Source: Nitrospira sp.
GTDB taxonomy: Bacteria > Nitrospirota > Nitrospiria > Nitrospirales > Nitrospiraceae
Direction: 5' to 3'
DNA length: 64,000 nucleotides
NCBI GenBank assembly: GCA_024998625.1
Contig: JACOEL010000001.1
Location: 310,001-374,000 of the forward strand
The notes beneath the pieces are model-generated. The model ran no database searches and was not told the DNA's origin. It worked only from the letters and a program-made list of their open reading frames with translations. Positions 43,368 to 52,201 of this stretch are shown here, piece after piece. Position numbers and translations under genes: made by a program. Position 1 is the first letter of the stretch; each line of letters starts with the position of its first letter.

Positions 43368-43676
43368 CCAGACAACAGGGCGCGCGAGGCCGCTTGCGGT
43401 TCCCCTGGCTGCACACCGACGACAGGAGCGCAGACAGCGTAATACCTGTATTTCCTTCCCGCTCCGTAACGAATCTCTTGCCTGATTTTTCCGATTGTGG
43501 GATAAGCGCGAGCAGTTCAAACGACGGGCACGGCGCGAACTGCCGTCGCTCGTGAAGCGTATCTCGTTTCAACATCGCTCCCCCCTGCGCGTCCCGCTTC
43601 ACGAGAGACACACGAGGAAGCATAAGATCAGATGAATTGATTAGGATCGGTACGACGGGCAGAAGGAGAGCACATC
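43368..43676. other. 309-bp intergenic region before the CHAT gene
   Basis: No open frame here looks like a gene. It holds a perfect 11-bp inverted repeat at 43549-43605 (listed separately) and an AAGGAG ribosome-binding site just before the ATG at 43677. Any terminator of the NfeD-slipin operon and the promoter of the hydrolase-CHAT gene must lie here, but no clear -35/-10 pair was recognised. Confidence 0.5.
43549..43605. repeat. 11-bp perfect inverted repeat upstream of the hydrolase-CHAT gene
   Basis: CTCGTGAAGCG (43549-43559) and CGCTTCACGAG (43595-43605) are exact complements separated by 35 bases that include a C-run. It lies 72-128 bp before the ATG. Options are an operator dyad, an RNA stem ending the upstream operon, or the residual ends of a tiny mobile element. 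Confidence 0.55.
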
Positions 43677-46600
43677 ATGGCGCACAAAAAATCAGGCACA
43701 GTGAGCTGGTCGACAACAGAGGGCTGGGACGTTCGTGCTACGGAACAGGCTCGTGGAGGGCGTCGAGCAGCGGGCGAGGTACCTGACCCCTTCGTGGCCA
43801 ACCTCACCGCCACCAAGCGCTGGGAAGTCGAGCAAACCCTCACCGCGACGCCGAAGGCCAGACGAGGCGAGGCGACTCCGGCTCCCCTCACCCTGGATGT
43901 CGAAGGCGCTCCTGACGACGCCTATATCGTGATGACCCGATATGCCTCCGGGGCCATCCGCTTCCACATGCCGACGGAACCGGCTCGACGCGGCATTCGA
44001 CGAGGCGGGAAGAGAATCTATCGGTTCTCGATTCCGGTGCCGGCCGCGCCCATCGCCGAAGCAGGCGGCCGCCGCGGATTCATCAGCGCGGCGATCAAGG
44101 CCGTCGTGCTCAAAGTGGCAGGAAAGATTGCCGACTTTGCGCTCTCGAAACTCGCGCTGCTGTGGGAAACCGCCACGTGGAAATTGAAAAAACAACGAGA
44201 AGGGTGGCTGTCCATAACCGCCGACAGTCTCGGCGGAGAATCAGGCCTGCCTGCCGCAGACTTGCAGACGTTGAGCGCATCGGAGCGGAATCTTCTGTTC
44301 ATCCACGGGACCTTTTCCAGCACCAAAGCAGCCTTTCGCTCGCTGGCGCAGACCCAGGGCAGCAACGGCAGGACATTTTTTGAAGAACTGCAGGCTGTGT
44401 ATGGCAATCGCATCTATGGATTTGATCACTTCACCCTGAGTCGCACGCCGCAAGAAAACGTGCAGATGTTGCTCGAAGCGCTCCCCGCTCGCCCGACGAC
44501 CTTCGACGTGATCACCCATTCGCGCGGTGGCCTGGTCCTGCGGCATGTGGTGGAACGTCGCGACCTCTTCGGCTCGCTGGCTGACCGGTTTGTACTGGGC
44601 CGGGCCGTGCTCGTCGCCAGCCCGAACGAAGGCACCCCGCTCGCCTCACCCGATCATGTGACCCAATACACAACCTGGCTCTCCAACGTCATTGAACTGT
44701 TTCCCGACAATCCCTTCACCACCGGCGTAGAATTTGTCAGCGAAGCCCTCTCCTGGATCGCCCGCCGTCTGGTGGGCGGGCTACCGGGATTGGCCTCGAT
44801 GGACAATAAGGGTGACATCATCCAGGCGTTGCAGGCCACCCCAAACCCTCCCAACGAGACCTACTCGGCTCTGGTCGCCAATTACGAACCGGACGCGGGG
44901 GTGCTGCAGCGAATCATCGATGCGGGAGCCGACTTATTCTTTCCGACGGCCAACGATCTGGTCGTGCCGACCGAAGGCGGGTGGCGGGTGGACGTCGGAA
45001 GCGGTGGGACGGTGACGATTCCGGGCACTCGCGTCGGCTGCTTTGGATTAGGTGGAAACCTGACGCAGCAGAAGGCGGTGAACCATGTGAACTTCTTCGA
45101 CGATCCGGGCACGGTAGACTTTTTGGTGCGCGCTCTGCGCGGGGAGGCCCAGCCTGCCGCACCGATCGACATCGAGCACGACCTGCCATCCGGCAAGCGG
45201 CGGGGCGCCGTTCGCACCGAAGCGCGGCCCACCATCGCGGCCGGTCCTGCACTTCAGCAACCGGCGACGATCTCCCCGACTGTGGCTGCGACTCCTGCCT
45301 CCAAGGCAGTCCCGCCCATTGTATCCCTGACGCAGAGCCCCGAGCCTGACGACGTGTTCCAACTTGCCCTCATCGATCCCGACCCGCGCGATGCGGTCGC
45401 GACGCTCATCGCCACCTTCCGCAATGCGCGGGTGATGGAAACCGTGCACATCGGGACGGGCAGCACTGCGGGCACAGCCCGCGGCAAACAGGATCACAGA
45501 TCGGCGCAATGGAAAAACATCGATGCCATGCAACAGCACATCCACGGCTACATCGACGGCGATCCGCGCTATCCTCAACTGCCCGGCGAGAAAGACCTCC
45601 AGCAATTCGGCGGCGCATTGTTCAATGCGCTCTTTCCTGACCAGGTCCGCCGTCTCTACGATGCCGCCCGGTCTGAACAGGTCACGCAACGGCTCAACCT
45701 GATCTTTACTTCGGACAATCATTGGCTCGCCAGACAGGCGTGGGAATTCATCTACGATCCCGATCGCAGAACCTTCCTGGCGCTCGAGGAGGTGAATTTC
45801 ACACGCAACGTGCTCACATCCATTCCCGCCGAACGCATACCGGCTCGAACCGGCCCTATGCGCATCCTGGTGGTCGTCGCACAGCCGTTGGGATTGGGCG
45901 CCTTGTCCGTCGAGGAAGAAACAGACGTCATTCGCAGCGGATTCCGGCGGCTTCTCGACGCGAAACTGGCGGACGTGGAACTTCTGCTCGACGCCACGCC
46001 TGAGCTGTTACATCGAACACTCGAAGGCGCCGCCGCGCCGTTCGACATTCTGCACTTCATCGGACATGGCGAATATCGGGAGCAGGACGACTGCGGCTAT
46101 CTCCTCTTCGAAAATGCCGAGGGCGGCGTGCATGAACTGGATTCAACCACGCTCCGGCAGATCGTGTGCCGGCGCGGCATTCGTCTGGTGTGTCTGAACG
46201 CCTGCGAGACCGGACAGGGGGGGCGAGAAGACTTCAGCCGCGGTGTGGCGCAGGCCTTGATCGCCGGCGGCGTCCCGGCCGTCGTCGCCAACCAATACCC
46301 TGTGCTGGACGTGTCGGCGACATCCTTTTCCCGCCACTTCTATTGGGCGCTGGCCATGGGCCAGTCCATCGGCGATGCGGCGCGCGAAGCGCGGGTGGCG
46401 GTCAATTATTCGATTTCCGGAGAAGCCATCGATTGGGCCGTGCCGGTCGTGTTTGCGCGCAACCCGGCCCAGCGCATTTGTGTTCCAAGACCGGCCGCCG
46501 AGTATGAACGCACCCGGGCAGCCTCGGAACGACAGCGCAGACGCGCCATGCAGGACCGGATCAAGATCGGCATGTGGAACGCGCATCGCATGATTCCCCA

Positions 46601-47153
46601 CCTCCCCGCGATTTGCGATCGTCTGACAAAAATGCAGGATGTCTATTCGTTTGAAACCGTCTCGTTCCCTGCGCCGATCGGCACCTGGCGGCGTGAACAG
46701 GATGAAGACCAGGCCTACGTGGTCGCCGAAACCCTCTATGAACGGCTGAAAAACAAGCCAAGAGAACTGGGCCTGGATCGACTTGTCTGCATGATCAACT
46801 TCCCGCTCAGGAGCGGGAAGAAGAAAAATCTCTACTATTGGCCACTCGAACCGGGAAAGGGCGAGCGCCTCTCCATCGTGTCCACGTTCGACCTGCTCGA
46901 TCAGTTGACGGGTCCTGAATTTACGGTCGAACGGATGATGGCCCACCTGGCGGCTGCCGTGGTGGCGGACCTCATCCCCCATCTTCCAGACGTGGGACCG
47001 GCCGATTGCCCGTTTTTCTACAACAAGGACCGCGACATTCGCTCGATTGCCGGTCGCCTGCGGTTCTGCGCGGCTTGTCGGAGACAGTGCAAGAAACAGG
47101 AGGATCAGAATCGCCTTAGGATTGCCGAGCGGCTCCTGGCGGCCTATCCGTAA
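43677..47153 (+). CDS. Alpha/beta-hydrolase-CHAT protease fusion protein
   Basis: The 1158-residue protein starts with a basic, low-complexity region. Residues 200-450 are an alpha/beta-hydrolase: the HG motif FIHGTFSSTKAAF, the nucleophile elbow THSRGG (Ser282), an aspartate-containing strand and VNHVNFFDD with the presumed histidine. A proline-rich linker (490-560) leads to a caspase-like CHAT domain (about 560-960) with GHG (His797) and NACETG (Cys843). The last 190 residues (MWNAHRMIPHLPAICDR; MINFPLR; CAACRRQC) are unassigned. CHAT proteases act as cell-death or defence effectors; the fused hydrolase suggests a second lipase- or esterase-type activity. AAGGAG precedes the ATG. It stands alone, near but not in the eCIS operon. 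Confidence 0.85.
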   Translation: MAHKKSGTVSWSTTEGWDVRATEQARGGRRAAGEVPDPFVANLTATKRWEVEQTLTATPKARRGEATPAPLTLDVEGAPDDAYIVMTRYASGAIRFHMPTEPARRGIRRGGKRIYRFSIPVPAAPIAEAGGRRGFISAAIKAVVLKVAGKIADFALSKLALLWETATWKLKKQREGWLSITADSLGGESGLPAADLQTLSASERNLLFIHGTFSSTKAAFRSLAQTQGSNGRTFFEELQAVYGNRIYGFDHFTLSRTPQENVQMLLEALPARPTTFDVITHSRGGLVLRHVVERRDLFGSLADRFVLGRAVLVASPNEGTPLASPDHVTQYTTWLSNVIELFPDNPFTTGVEFVSEALSWIARRLVGGLPGLASMDNKGDIIQALQATPNPPNETYSALVANYEPDAGVLQRIIDAGADLFFPTANDLVVPTEGGWRVDVGSGGTVTIPGTRVGCFGLGGNLTQQKAVNHVNFFDDPGTVDFLVRALRGEAQPAAPIDIEHDLPSGKRRGAVRTEARPTIAAGPALQQPATISPTVAATPASKAVPPIVSLTQSPEPDDVFQLALIDPDPRDAVATLIATFRNARVMETVHIGTGSTAGTARGKQDHRSAQWKNIDAMQQHIHGYIDGDPRYPQLPGEKDLQQFGGALFNALFPDQVRRLYDAARSEQVTQRLNLIFTSDNHWLARQAWEFIYDPDRRTFLALEEVNFTRNVLTSIPAERIPARTGPMRILVVVAQPLGLGALSVEEETDVIRSGFRRLLDAKLADVELLLDATPELLHRTLEGAAAPFDILHFIGHGEYREQDDCGYLLFENAEGGVHELDSTTLRQIVCRRGIRLVCLNACETGQGGREDFSRGVAQALIAGGVPAVVANQYPVLDVSATSFSRHFYWALAMGQSIGDAAREARVAVNYSISGEAIDWAVPVVFARNPAQRICVPRPAAEYERTRAASERQRRRAMQDRIKIGMWNAHRMIPHLPAICDRLTKMQDVYSFETVSFPAPIGTWRREQDEDQAYVVAETLYERLKNKPRELGLDRLVCMINFPLRSGKKKNLYYWPLEPGKGERLSIVSTFDLLDQLTGPEFTVERMMAHLAAAVVADLIPHLPDVGPADCPFFYNKDRDIRSIAGRLRFCAACRRQCKKQEDQNRLRIAERLLAAYP

Positions 47154-47162
47154 GTGTCGGAG

Positions 47163-48014
47163 TTATCGTTCGGGCGGGTTGAACTGACGCACCGCTTTGG
47201 CAAGATCTTCCGGCGTGCCGATATCGATGTAGGTATCGTGGGGAAAGATCACGCTCTGCAGCAACAGCCCCGCTTTCAAAGCGGCTTGCAGTACCACCCC
47301 AACGGCTAAATCCCCGCCCAGATCATGGGCGGTATTGGCCAATTGAGCCAAATTGCGGTGAGTCTCCTCTGCGCGCAGAAAGCGGTGGAGAAATTCCGAA
47401 AAGGCCGGTGTCCAGACCGCGCAGCACCAACCGTAGGTCAACGTCGTCGTCACCGGTTTCATCGCGATATTCCGCACGAGGCCGTCGGCGTCGCAATCCA
47501 CCATGTCCCAGACGCGATGGTCATACACCCGATGCAGCCCCAAGACCACATCCGCTCCGGTTCGCTCTTGCGTCGCAATCAGCTGCCGGTAGGCATCGTC
47601 CGGGCCAAAAAGAATATCGGGAAATCCGAAGGCCACACGCTTCTGTTCCAGAAAGGGATAGGCGCGGTCGATGGTATCCGGCGGTCCCAGCGAGCCGGCG
47701 ATCACGATGTAGGCGAGCGACAACCCCACCACTCCGCCCTCGCGGAAATAATTCGGAATGTCCCATTTGCCGTCTCGAATCACCAGATAGGCCTTTGTAA
47801 TCCCGGCAGCCCTGAACTTCTCCAAAAGATAATGCGCCGCGACCTTCGGACGAGGCCTCCCGGTTTGCCGATCCGACACGAAGCCGACCGGATAGACCTC
47901 CTTGCTGCAGGGGAAGGGTTGCAAGCGTTTTGCCAGCCCGGCTGCGGGCACCAGCCCGACCACTTCCTGTGCGGCCGATGAAGACGATTCAGGCCGGCTG
48001 ATCGAAGGCGTCAT
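47163..48014 (-). CDS. Sugar-phosphate nucleotidyltransferase
   Basis: A 283-residue protein with the nucleotidyltransferase signature VVGLVPAAGLAKRLQPFPCSKEVYPV, the acidic metal motif in FGFPDILFGPDDAY, and a C-terminal FPHDTYIDIGTPEDLAKAVRQF, as in glucose-1-phosphate thymidylyl/cytidylyltransferases (RfbA/RfbF type). The exact sugar and nucleotide cannot be read from sequence. The ATG overlaps the methyltransferase stop (ATGA), so these two genes are translated together; the pairing suggests modified-sugar synthesis for a surface polymer or natural product. Confidence 0.82.
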   Translation of the reverse strand: MTPSISRPESSSSAAQEVVGLVPAAGLAKRLQPFPCSKEVYPVGFVSDRQTGRPRPKVAAHYLLEKFRAAGITKAYLVIRDGKWDIPNYFREGGVVGLSLAYIVIAGSLGPPDTIDRAYPFLEQKRVAFGFPDILFGPDDAYRQLIATQERTGADVVLGLHRVYDHRVWDMVDCDADGLVRNIAMKPVTTTLTYGWCCAVWTPAFSEFLHRFLRAEETHRNLAQLANTAHDLGGDLAVGVVLQAALKAGLLLQSVIFPHDTYIDIGTPEDLAKAVRQFNPPER

Positions 48015-49237
48015 CGCAAGGGCTCCTTCCCACCCGCAGGCTGTTCCCTGGTGATTTCCCGATAGTAGGTCTCCAGCACAGCAGCGCGGGCCGGCTCAAT
48101 CAGGACCAATTGACGCTGGTCGAAGGTGTTGGCGCAATACAGATACGCAAACGCCCCTGCCCGCCCCCATTCGACATGCAGCTGTCGACCATCCGGCTCT
48201 GTGCTGGTGACCTGAGCAGTCACGTGTTTTGCCTGTAACGAGAGCCATCCCTGTTCCGCCGAAATCTGATGATTTTCGTACAGCGGCTGGTCTCCTTGTG
48301 CCCGAGCCGAGCGGAGCGAGTCCAAATCGAGCGGCGGCATTCCGTCCGCTTCCGGCGCTTCATCCCATGACAACGCCTGCTCCCCAGGAACAGCTCCCAG
48401 TACATACAATGGACCGTCGTCCGTGACCTCCTCCACTGATCGATAGCGCACCGGCTCCGGCGGTGCGAGCAATCGAAGGCCGCGAGCGGCAAGCGCGCGC
48501 TGAAATGGAATGCGGCGGGCAAGTTGTCTGGTTTTTTCGAAGACCACCATGCGACCACCGGGAGTCAGCCCGGCACGAAGCCTGTCCAGCCTGACGCCCA
48601 CGCCGATCCGCCGTTCGAATCCCTGCTGGGCCTGCGCATCTGCCGGGCGTGCGAACGTGCTCCAGTCGCGACTCGGCAGACCCGGCTCCTGCTCAGCCTG
48701 CAGCAACGTGTGAGTGGCAATGATCAGGTTAAAACAGCCGGCGAGATCCTGTTGATCTACATCACGGCATTCAAAGCGTACATTGGTCAGGCCCAGCTCC
48801 TGCGCCCGCTGCCGGGCAAGGTCTATGGAGGCCGGCGAGCGATCGATCCCGACAATGGTCGATGCCGGGCACCGTTTCGCGTAGAAGGTCGTGAGAATGC
48901 CGATGCCGCAGCCGACATCGAGAATCGTCGAGGCATCGCCGAGATGACCGGCCACCCGTGCCCCGACCTCCAGATAATATTCGTATCGCTGGCTGTAGAG
49001 CGCGGGAACAGAACGGGGCTGAGCGGTCAGATCGTAGAACGCGATTTCAGCGGCAGGACCGTCTGTGGCCTGCCGTTTGGCTTCGATGTGACGATGAAGT
49101 GTAGTGAGCTCTTGCGGGGAAAAGACGTCCCGCTGCCAGGCAAAATAGGCTGCATCGGATTCGACGTGCCGGAGTCCCCACCAGGCTAAGTGCTCACGCA
49201 GGCTCGCTCGTATCTCGTCATTCGTGTCGCCGGGCAC
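48011..49237 (-). CDS. SAM-dependent methyltransferase
   Basis: GTG at 49237 follows AGAGGA by five bases; GTG at 49264 is the alternative. The protein has about 408 residues. After an N-terminal helical domain (REHLAWWGLRHVESDAAYFAWQ) the class I methyltransferase core begins: STILDVGCGIGILTTFYAKRCP, then VGIDRSPASIDLARQRA and FECRDVD. Beyond about residue 260 comes a beta-rich C-terminal extension. The substrate is not evident. It lies between proA (37 bp upstream) and the nucleotidyltransferase, all on the same strand. Confidence 0.8.
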   Translation of the reverse strand: MPGDTNDEIRASLREHLAWWGLRHVESDAAYFAWQRDVFSPQELTTLHRHIEAKRQATDGPAAEIAFYDLTAQPRSVPALYSQRYEYYLEVGARVAGHLGDASTILDVGCGIGILTTFYAKRCPASTIVGIDRSPASIDLARQRAQELGLTNVRFECRDVDQQDLAGCFNLIIATHTLLQAEQEPGLPSRDWSTFARPADAQAQQGFERRIGVGVRLDRLRAGLTPGGRMVVFEKTRQLARRIPFQRALAARGLRLLAPPEPVRYRSVEEVTDDGPLYVLGAVPGEQALSWDEAPEADGMPPLDLDSLRSARAQGDQPLYENHQISAEQGWLSLQAKHVTAQVTSTEPDGRQLHVEWGRAGAFAYLYCANTFDQRQLVLIEPARAAVLETYYREITREQPAGGKEPLR

Positions 49238-49274
49238 AGGGTCCTCTTCACGAGAGACGTTCACGATACTCGCG

Positions 49275-50639
49275 TTACGGCCTCTTGAGCATGATGGCGT
49301 CCTCGTAGGCCAGCGGCACCGGATGGGGGTGACGGAGCTGACCGCTGCCGAAGACGACATACTTTTCGCAGGTGAGCTGTGTCAGGCCGATCGGCCCTCG
49401 CGCGTGATGGCGCGAGGAACTCAACCCGACATCGGCGCCAAATCCCAAACTGTCGCCGGCATTCAGGCGCGACGAGGCGTTGACCAGGACCGAACCGGCA
49501 TCGACCTCTTTGGTGAAGCGCATAGCGGACTCATACGATTTCGTCACGATGACGCAGGTGTGACTCGGCCCGTGTTGCGTAATATGAGCCAGCGCGTCAT
49601 CGAAGCTCGGCACCATTTTGATCGCCATGGTAGGCCCCTGAAACTGCCGATTCCAATCTGCATCCTGCGCCGGCTTGACGGCCTTGTGTCCGGTCATGAG
49701 CATCTGGCCCATGAGCGCCACGGTCTTCGGACAGCCCAGCACGTCGATCTTGAATTCATCGAGCAACCGCAGAATCAGCGCCGACAACAGCGGCCTGGCG
49801 ATCCCCTGATGCACCAGGAGCGTATCCAACGCGTTGGCTGCCAAGGGCTGCTGCACTTTGGAGTTCACCACGATATTTTGGGCCAGCGGAATGTCGACAT
49901 CACCGTCGATGTACACATGCGTAATGCCGCCGTCGTGGCAGAGGATCGGCATCTTGGCCTGCTCCTGCACCACCTTACGAAGCCCCGCACCGCCGCGCGG
50001 AATGATCGCATCCAGTGCCTTGCCGGACTTGATCAGTTCCAGCGCCGCCTCCTTCTCCGGACGCTCGATGATCGTACAGGCGCCGAGAGGAACCCCGGCA
50101 TCTGCGGCAGCCTTCGAGAGACAGGCGGCAATGGTCTGTTGCGTCAGCGTCCAATCCGGGGAACCGCGGAACACACAGACGTTACCGGACTTCAAGCAGA
50201 GCGCCAGAGCGTCGATCGTTTCGAGCGGCGCCAGTTCCGACACAATACCGATCACCCCGATCGGCACACGCACGCGGCTGACTTGGAGCCCGTTGGGTTC
50301 ATCGTGACGTCCCAACACCTCACCGAGCGGATCCGGCAGATCGGCGATCCGGTGCAACCGGTCCACCATGGCCTTGACGTCATCGGCCGTCATACGGACG
50401 CGCGCTACCGCGTCCCGCACCCGTTCCCGGTTCTCATACCCCGTCATGGACTTCCCGACCGCGTCCACATCCTTCTCATTGGCGGCCAGGATGTCCTCTT
50501 CCGCCTCCGCAATTGCAGCGGCCATCCCGCGCAATGCCTTGTCTCTGGCCGGACCCGTCAGCAGGGCAAATGGCCGCACGGCTTCACGGGCTGACTTCAG
50601 TACTTTATCGAGATAGAGCTTAACGGGAACTTCAACCAT
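49275..50639 (-). CDS. proA: Glutamate-5-semialdehyde dehydrogenase
   Basis: ProA reduces gamma-glutamyl phosphate to glutamate semialdehyde in proline synthesis. ATG at 50639 gives 454 residues; the open frame to 50714 has no family sequence. The NADP-binding part includes FRGSPDWTLTQQTI, the aldehyde-dehydrogenase-fold catalytic cysteine is in PILCHDGGITHVYID, and SRLNAGDSLGFGADVGLSSSRHHARGPIGL is characteristic of ProA. It is about 35 residues longer than the E. coli enzyme, at the C-terminus (EDAIMLKRP). The proB partner is not adjacent. It is the first gene of an operon with the methyltransferase and nucleotidyltransferase. Confidence 0.95.
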   Translation of the reverse strand: MVEVPVKLYLDKVLKSAREAVRPFALLTGPARDKALRGMAAAIAEAEEDILAANEKDVDAVGKSMTGYENRERVRDAVARVRMTADDVKAMVDRLHRIADLPDPLGEVLGRHDEPNGLQVSRVRVPIGVIGIVSELAPLETIDALALCLKSGNVCVFRGSPDWTLTQQTIAACLSKAAADAGVPLGACTIIERPEKEAALELIKSGKALDAIIPRGGAGLRKVVQEQAKMPILCHDGGITHVYIDGDVDIPLAQNIVVNSKVQQPLAANALDTLLVHQGIARPLLSALILRLLDEFKIDVLGCPKTVALMGQMLMTGHKAVKPAQDADWNRQFQGPTMAIKMVPSFDDALAHITQHGPSHTCVIVTKSYESAMRFTKEVDAGSVLVNASSRLNAGDSLGFGADVGLSSSRHHARGPIGLTQLTCEKYVVFGSGQLRHPHPVPLAYEDAIMLKRP

Positions 50640-50652
50640 GGTGTACCTGTTC

Positions 50653-50676
50653 GGTGATCTGGTGATTGGGTGATCC
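50653..50676. repeat. Three tandem 8-bp units in the proA leader
   Basis: GGTGATCT, GGTGATTG and GGTGATCC follow one another at 50653-50660, 50661-50668 and 50669-50676, differing only in the last two bases. They lie about 15 bp upstream of the proA ATG on the opposite reading. A slippage-prone micro-tandem or binding site are both possible. Confidence 0.6.
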
Positions 50677-50787
50677 GGCGATGTTCTGAGGTCTGGAAAC
50701 CGCCAAGTCGCCACCTCACGACGAGACGCATGCTTGGCGCCGGACTATACCATGCGATTTTTTTGTGAGTCAAAGACGGAGGGGCCG

Positions 50788-52098
50788 TCAGAGGCCGCCT
50801 CTCTCGACCGGAGCGTCTGGAGGAACCTGACCGGTTCGCAGTTGCGTGCGTTGCTGCCCGGCCAGCCAGCGACCGAGCCAGGCCCAGAGGAGCATGAGCG
50901 GAACCAGGACCCAGGACATCTGCCCCGCGGTCACGCCGAGAGCCTTAATGCCCGATACAAGCCATCCGGTGGACGCATCCCCCGCGCGCGAAATCGCCGT
51001 GTCGATGAAATTCTTCGCTTTGTATTTTTCTTCCCGGCTGACGACCGTGAAGAGCACTTCGCGGGCGGGTTTGGAGAGGGCATATTCCCCCACACGGCGC
51101 AACACGGAAAAACTCAGATACACGACGAGGCCGGGCCAGAGGGCGATGCCGAGAAACCCGACCAGACTGACGACCGGCAGGAACAGGAGCGAGGCCACCA
51201 GGCCGAACCGGGCCACCACACGATTCGTAATGAACAGTTGGGTCAACCAGGTGAGCACATTCGTCGCGAAATCCAGCGTGGAGAAGAGGCGCGTCCTAGC
51301 TTCTGGCGTATCGAAGTGTTCCGCCACCAGCCGGACCTGCTCAAAGTACAGGAACGTCGCCGTCATGGTCAGGAAGGTGAGATAGCCGCAGATCCCCAGC
51401 AGATAGGGCGAGGACCACACCAATCGAACACCGGCGAGGAACCCGCCGCCCAACGGTTCCCCGCTGTTTTCCCGATGAGACACAGTCCGGCCACGACTCC
51501 AGGCCTCCAGCCTGTAAATGCATCCGATGCAGGCCAGCAGGAAGAGCGCCGAGAGCAGCAGCAGCACCGGAACGGGGAAGAGATAGGTCAGTCCCGTCGT
51601 CAAGAGGGGGCCGAACAAGGCACCGGTGCTTCCTCCGGCGGCAATCACGCCGAAGAGCCGCGCGCCCTGGGCCGGCGTAAACAAGTCGGCCATGAAACTC
51701 CAGAACACCGACACCACGAACAGGTTGAAGACCGACAGCCATACGAAAAACCCTCGGGCCACCCACTCGATGTACTGCCGGCTGGTCATCAACAGATACA
51801 GGCCGACCAGATTGACGATGAAAAACAGATAGACCGCGAGGAGCAATCGATAGCGGGGATAGCGGGCCGACAACCAGCCGAACAGGGGCGTGACGGCCAA
51901 TAGCGTCAGGAAGGTCCCGGTCATCATCCAGGGCAGATTGTGCATGCCGCCCTGAATGGCCATTTCATCGCGCACGGGCCGAAGGATGTAGTATCCGCAG
52001 AGGAGACAGAAGAAATACCCGAACGACCAGGCCAGCGGCCATATTTCCTGCGGCTCCGCCTGAACGAACCGGGCAACTGAACGGCGCAATCTCTCCAT
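50788..52098 (-). CDS. MFS-type transporter (Npt1/Npt2 nucleotide-transporter-like)
   Basis: A 436-residue protein with about twelve hydrophobic helices. The first, WSFGYFFCLLCGYYILRPVRDEM, with its 'YxLRPVR' motif after the helix, is the hallmark of a bacterial branch related to NTP/NDP exchange transporters and often annotated simply as MFS. Later segments (ARLFGVIAAGGSTGALFGPLL; LRRVGEYALSKPAREVLFTVVSREEKYKAKNFIDT) are strongly conserved in that group. The substrate in free-living bacteria is unknown. It is divergent from the threonine aldolase gene. Confidence 0.78.
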   Translation of the reverse strand: MERLRRSVARFVQAEPQEIWPLAWSFGYFFCLLCGYYILRPVRDEMAIQGGMHNLPWMMTGTFLTLLAVTPLFGWLSARYPRYRLLLAVYLFFIVNLVGLYLLMTSRQYIEWVARGFFVWLSVFNLFVVSVFWSFMADLFTPAQGARLFGVIAAGGSTGALFGPLLTTGLTYLFPVPVLLLLSALFLLACIGCIYRLEAWSRGRTVSHRENSGEPLGGGFLAGVRLVWSSPYLLGICGYLTFLTMTATFLYFEQVRLVAEHFDTPEARTRLFSTLDFATNVLTWLTQLFITNRVVARFGLVASLLFLPVVSLVGFLGIALWPGLVVYLSFSVLRRVGEYALSKPAREVLFTVVSREEKYKAKNFIDTAISRAGDASTGWLVSGIKALGVTAGQMSWVLVPLMLLWAWLGRWLAGQQRTQLRTGQVPPDAPVERGGL

Positions 52099-52155
52099 AC
52101 ATCTCCGGGGAGGGCCCAGTGTAGCAGGCCGGCCATCCCCGGCAAGCAGAAAATT

Positions 52156-52164
52156 TGCTAGAAT
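52156..52164 (+). promoter_or_regulatory. Extended -10 promoter element before the threonine aldolase gene
   Basis: TG-C-TAGAAT (52156-52164) is an extended -10 sequence. Transcription would start near 52171, about 31 bases before the ATG at 52202. No good -35 element is seen, which extended -10 promoters tolerate. Confidence 0.45.
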
Positions 52165-52201
52165 GCCGCGCGACCACCGTCAGTCGAGAGCAAGCACCTC
52201 C

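Noticed and set aside
43520-43538. GGGCACG...TGC as a second sigma-54 promoter before the CHAT gene
   Set aside because: The GG-to-GC spacing is wrong by three bases, which sigma-54 does not tolerate.
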